Assembly: GCA_008921705.1 (NCBI GenBank)
Contig: VFFE01007035.1
Span: forward strand, 124,509-188,508
DNA: 64,000 nucleotides
DNA from: Burhinus oedicnemus
Taxonomy: Eukaryota > Chordata > Aves > Charadriiformes > Burhinidae
Reading direction: 5' to 3'
The position numbers and the translations under genes were made by a program. Shown piece by piece: positions 60,043-64,000 of this stretch; within the stretch, counting starts at the first letter, position 1; every line of letters begins with the position of its first letter. The notes under the pieces are model-generated. The model worked only from the letters and a program-made list of their open reading frames with translations, had not been told where the DNA came from and did no database searches.

Positions 60043-60600
60043 GCCTCCTCCGCTCACTTCACTGAGCTCGGGAAACTTTGCTCCGCTGCCAGGCGAGCCC
60101 CGGGCAGTGGCCGGGAGAGCTCAAGCAGGCTCTGTGCGAGCTTGGCCGCCTTCTCCCCACTTTCCTCCTTCTCCTCGGAGGATGATGTCCGTCTCCTTAG
60201 GCAGAAGGGGGGTCAGACGCAGCATCGCTGCACCGCCGCATCCTCTCCTGCCCCCTCCTCCAGCCCGCGGTCCCCAGCAAGGCTCAGCCCCGCCGCCTCC
60301 CCCGCCGTCCGGCGGGCTCTCACCCTCTCCCCGCGCCTTCTTTTTCTTCTTCCTTTCCTACTTCAAGGCTGCAGCTCCCGCCCCCTTCAGCTGACAGAGC
60401 TGACCGGAGCAGAACAGCCTCTTTTTTCCCCAGGGAGAGGAAAAAACCCCGGAGCGAGTCTTACGCCAAGGGGCAGCCCCAGCTCCAGCCCCGCTCCGGC
60501 GCTCCCGGGGCGGGGAACAAAGCGCCCGTCGCCGCACCGGGGAGAGGAGGGGAAAAACACCGCCAAATGCCAAGGAATAAGATGCAGGCTCTCCGCTTGC

Positions 60601-63600
60601 TGCAGAGAGGCAGGGATCTCTTAAAAGCAAGAGGTTTGAAACGCGGGTTACGAATAAAATTTAAAAAAAAATAATAATAAAAAAATACAACTAGTGTCCG
60701 GGTGCTTTGGATGCTGGAGGGATGCAGGAGTGACTCCTCGCTGGGCGGTCGGCAGCGAGGGGTGCTGAGACAGGACTTCCCAGAGGTGGAAACGTTCGGA
60801 GTGTGGGAGGTGGTAAATCCCCCTCAAAAAAAGGTCCTCAGGTGCAAAACTAATGTTTTAACGTGGCAATCAGATCTCAGGTATGCTTAAAGGTGCTTGC
60901 TCTAAAAACATGCCCGATGCCAGACCCTGTTGCAAGCATAGCCAACATCTTAGCTCCCATATTAAGGAGCCAATTACTGTCTGTTTGCAGAGTTGGTGAC
61001 TAGCAACCTGCAAGTTATGCACTGGATGGAGTATAGGTAATCCTTCCAAGGCTTAAGCGGTTCTGACACTCACATGCCCTCATCTGCTCTCCATGCCCAC
61101 GCTGCTGTAACCAGCCTGGGTGCCAGTGACAACTGAACAGAGACATTTCTCCAGCTTATTGCAGGATAATCCTATACGAATCAGGATGGAGCTGACTGAA
61201 CATGAATCATGCTCACCTCTTTTTTAAATGATTGCTTTCATGATCTCTAGAGAGAGAGGAGAAAGGTAACAGAGAGATGGTGAAAAACAAAGGTCAAAGA
61301 GAGAAATCACTGAAGAGGAACGAACAGTTACTTCTCTCTATTCTCTAGGCACCGCTCCAGCCTGAGTATTCTTAATACAGCAGCATCCTCTACTGCATCA
61401 TGTTGCATTTCACCTTACAGATCATCCTAGAAATTCAGGCAAAAACAAGCTTTGCAGAAAGGAGTTCATCCCTGGCTGAGGAAGACAACTTGTCTTCGCT
61501 TGGGTAATGCTAACAGCACACTGCATGACTTGAACAAGGGGGCAGGAGGCTATCAGAAAAGCAGTGCTGATGTTGGCTGCCTGAGCTCCTAGAAAGAAAT
61601 AACTGGGAAATCTCATTTCAGACCTTTCCAGAGATGCAGCATCTCCTCTAAGGATTCCCTGGACCTGTAACATGAGGTTCAAAATGGCTCAGTGTACTCA
61701 TCCCTACCAGAACAGTGATGGGAGAGCTCACAATGGAAGATTTTCTGGGGAAAACCTCTGTGTGGCACACATGAGGGAGATTGTTCCACATGTGGCAGAA
61801 CCGGTGTTTAGTGTTTGCTGACTGTTGCTGGGTAGAAACCGCAGTGGCTGAACTCATTCTTGGTGTGTCTCAACGGAAACAGCCCTATAAGCCATGTTTA
61901 TTTAGGAACAGTGGCTGTCAGAGGGAAAGAGACCGCCAGGGTCATCCGAGTCCCCTGCTATCACGTTGTATAATAGCATTCATAAAGCGCTCAAGCTCCA
62001 AAGAGGCCCAATTAATACCGAATGACCTGTGAGCTGTTCCCTAATTGCACAAGGCAGTGACGAAGAGGCTGTGCCCGCTTCAGGTTGGCTGTTGCATGAC
62101 TCTCCATCACACTTTCTGCTTAATGGCCCATAAACCCAATAAAAAGGCTTTACTGAAACATTACATATTTAAGGCTCCACTGAAGCAACAATCCTGAGTT
62201 TCACATATGTGGCCCTGACAACCTGGGAAACGGCATTCATGTGATTAAAACAACTGCTAATTCAAAAATTAATATTAAAGGCTAGATTTCCAACTGGTAT
62301 AAATCAGAGCGGATTCATTGCCTTCCAGAACTTTGATAGCTCATGAGCATTCATGATTTGCCAAGGGGGGTTTGCCAAACTGATGGCTCCTAATTTCAAA
62401 CTTGCTAGGAAGCAGGAAGCCCCGTCTTCTTTAGAGGCAAGATCCTAACTCTCAGCTGGCTAGAACTGATACTCCTCTGGGAGAAGCTGTTTGTTCCCAG
62501 CTTCTGCTGGATTCAGAAATGTCAAGTCAGAAATTTCTGAATGAGAGGCAAAATTGCCTGCCTGCCTTTTGCCATTGTCAGTTGCTGACTCTGGTTTATG
62601 TTACTAAGAAACCTAGCTCAAGCATTCTTGCACCCACAAAGGCTAGGCTTTAGTGTCACCACCTCCTGCTTTGAAGCAGGTCAGGATGGTGACTACCACA
62701 TATGAAGCCCTTAGATACCATGCTGGTTTTGTGCGGTTTCTTTCTGCAAGAATAACCGAAAAAAGGTGGGAAGGGTAAGGATGATCCACATAGAGGTTTC
62801 AAAGGATTTTTGTTGGGACTAACACTGGAGTGAAAGTGCATGAGCAGCATCCACGCTTAGCAGAACAGCAGCTTGCCAACAGCCCAACTCCTCAGCATGA
62901 CAGGACCAAAAAGCAGCAGCCCGTGATGCTGCCCGCTGAACCATACCCGTCACACAAGCAGCGTGTGGGAGACGGAGAACGCCTGGAAGTTTATGGTCCA
63001 ATAAGATCATTAGACAAAGGTCACTGCAGAAACATCTCCCTGCAGATTTCCACGAGGTCTCCAGAACTGGCAGCTCTCGGTGCATTTGGGTTTTAATTGC
63101 CTCTTAAGGGAAGGAAATACCAGACTGAATCTGCTGTTGCTCCAAACCTATTCTAAATGCCACTACGTCTGACTGAAAGTTTGCACTAGAGAAGGATCCG
63201 GCTCTGTCTCATGGCTCTGTGCTGGCTCTGGCAATTCAGAAGAGGGCAAGACCACTTTCTGCAGCAATGTTTGCCTCTCCGTAACATCAGGCACAGAAAG
63301 AAGGAGGTAAAAAAGAAATTAGTATTTGTCATTCCTAGAGGCAGCTGCGAAATTAGTGTGCAGGAGATTTAAACCCACGAAGGAGACACCTCCTTGTACA
63401 GTGTGTAATTAAAATCACAGGACTCTGCCATGGAGAACAACAGTATTAATGTGCTCAGTCCCAGAACACAGACGCAACTGGACCTGTCAAACGCAACAGA
63501 CCAGCTGCAGCTTCTGCCTCACAATGTCCCTATGTTTCTGATCACTGGGAATGTCCTGAGGGGGAAAGCTTGCTCTGGGTTTGCCATGGTCCTCATAATC

Positions 63601-64000
63601 TAAGCCTCTGCTATTGACAGCTGCTAAGGCAGAATAATAGGTAAGGTAGATTTTTTTACCCGGTCCCAGATGACTGTCAGGGATGAAGTTTTTGTTGTTT
63701 CTGAATGTAGACCAAAACTAGCTTTTCTGATCAGAGAGACTTGGCAGCCACACTTCATGCCTAGTCTCCCTCAGGACAACTCCAATATCCAATGTACTCA
63801 CTGCGTATCAGCAGAGATAATTCCTACTTTTACTTTGCTCTTCCCAGGAACTTTCTTATCATGCACAGCACTGTCTTCATGACCTAAAGCATCTGGACCA
63901 GCTGTTCCCAGATCCATTAGCAGATGCTGCCCCATGCCTGCTCACGCAGTACAATGAACCCCTTGAGAGCAGGGGTCAATTAACCCCCAATTAACCATGT
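60601..64000. other. Non-coding stretch upstream of the gene
   Basis: This begins with an A/T-rich tract (60657-60690) at the CpG-island edge. No exon is supported; the open frames are under 100 codons and overlap on both strands. I looked for a kinocilin (KNCN)-like frame, which I recall as a neighbour of TMEM275 in mammals, and saw none. An AT-rich candidate element lies at 61800-62350. Confidence 0.5.
61800..62350. promoter_or_regulatory. Candidate conserved element upstream of the gene
   Basis: Repeat-free sequence with GTTGTATAATAGCATTCATAAAGCGCTC, split by CpGs, and GGCCCAATTAATACCGAATGACC, CTTAATGGCCCATAAACCC and AAAAATTAATATTAAAGG words. It lies about 1.3-1.8 kb upstream of the CpG island, a plausible position for a proximal enhancer. 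Inference from composition and position. Confidence 0.27.

Larger units (their letters stand above)
59887..60570 (-). other. TMEM275: Non-coding exon 1 (5' boundary uncertain)
   Basis: The 3' edge is the consensus donor at 59887. The 5' edge lies somewhere in the CpG island and the value given is an upper estimate. In the coding frame, the spliced exon carries a TGA at 59955-59957 and no ATG after it, so the exon is 5' UTR. It also has two out-of-frame upstream starts, listed separately. Confidence 0.55.
59820..60600 (-). promoter_or_regulatory. TMEM275: CpG island covering promoter and exon 1
   Basis: GC content and CpG density rise sharply here compared with both flanks, especially at 60040-60570 (CCCGCCGTCCGGCGGGC, GCTCCGGCGCTCCCGGGGCG). 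No TATA box is apparent, so initiation is probably dispersed, as in other CpG-island promoters. The position at the donor-bearing exon of the minus-strand gene supports a promoter. The exact start site cannot be read. An A/T-rich tract at 60657-60690 marks the upstream edge. Confidence 0.7.

Noticed and set aside
59899..60624. 241-codon plus-strand open frame across the CpG island
   Set aside because: It lies antisense to exon 1, is Pro/Ser/Ala/Arg-rich as expected from GC-rich sequence, and has no domain. GC-rich DNA has few stop codons.
1..64000. tRNA, rRNA, CRISPR array or bacterial-type operon
   Set aside because: No tRNA arm pattern, no direct-repeat/spacer structure and no closely packed coding frames were found on either strand.

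Overview
This window reads as a bird nuclear chromosome segment. The mobile elements are avian: CR1 LINE 3' ends carrying the ATTCTATG-type terminal octamers (3.7, 18.6, 52.5 and 52.8 kb) and one solo LTR of the type common in Neoaves (29.7-30.2 kb). Repeat density is low. The one convincing gene has a CpG-island first exon and GT-AG splicing. No CRISPR array, insertion sequence, operon, rRNA or tRNA is visible, and nothing looks prokaryotic.

The gene lies on the minus strand at 54.3-60.6 kb. Exon 1 is non-coding and sits in the CpG island at 59.8-60.6 kb. It ends at a consensus donor (CCAG|GTAAGT, junction 59887/59886). A 4,977-bp intron leads to an acceptor with a polypyrimidine tract (junction 54910/54909). 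Exon 2 carries the whole 182-codon reading frame (54270-54818). An in-frame stop in exon 1 and the lack of an earlier in-frame ATG fix the start. The product is a small two-pass membrane protein with cysteine-rich membrane edges, which I match to TMEM275 from memory of that family. The match needs a database search. Exon 1 also holds a start-stop ATGTGA and a 9-codon upstream ORF in strong context, which suggests translational control.

The 54 kb to the left and the 3.4 kb to the right hold no exon I can support. Many blocks are AT-rich, repeat-free and dense in homeodomain, POU or palindromic motifs, as in conserved regulatory deserts beside developmental genes. I list the clearest as low-confidence candidates: 5.37-5.62, 7.90-8.11, 23.13-23.60, 24.06-24.47, 31.45-31.63, 33.72-34.00, 35.45-35.76, 45.82-46.29 and 61.80-62.35 kb. 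An orphan CpG-rich patch with a G-quadruplex-like run lies at 15.48-15.95 kb. A 154-nt homopurine tract lies at 5.64-5.79 kb, and a 19-bp-stem hairpin at 19.05-19.09 kb.

I found no clearly new multi-gene system. The points most worth a second look are the 5' leader of the membrane-protein gene, the 19-kb hairpin with nested inverted half-sites, the orphan CpG patch and the twin palindromes at 31.46 kb. None of the conservation claims can be tested from this sequence alone.
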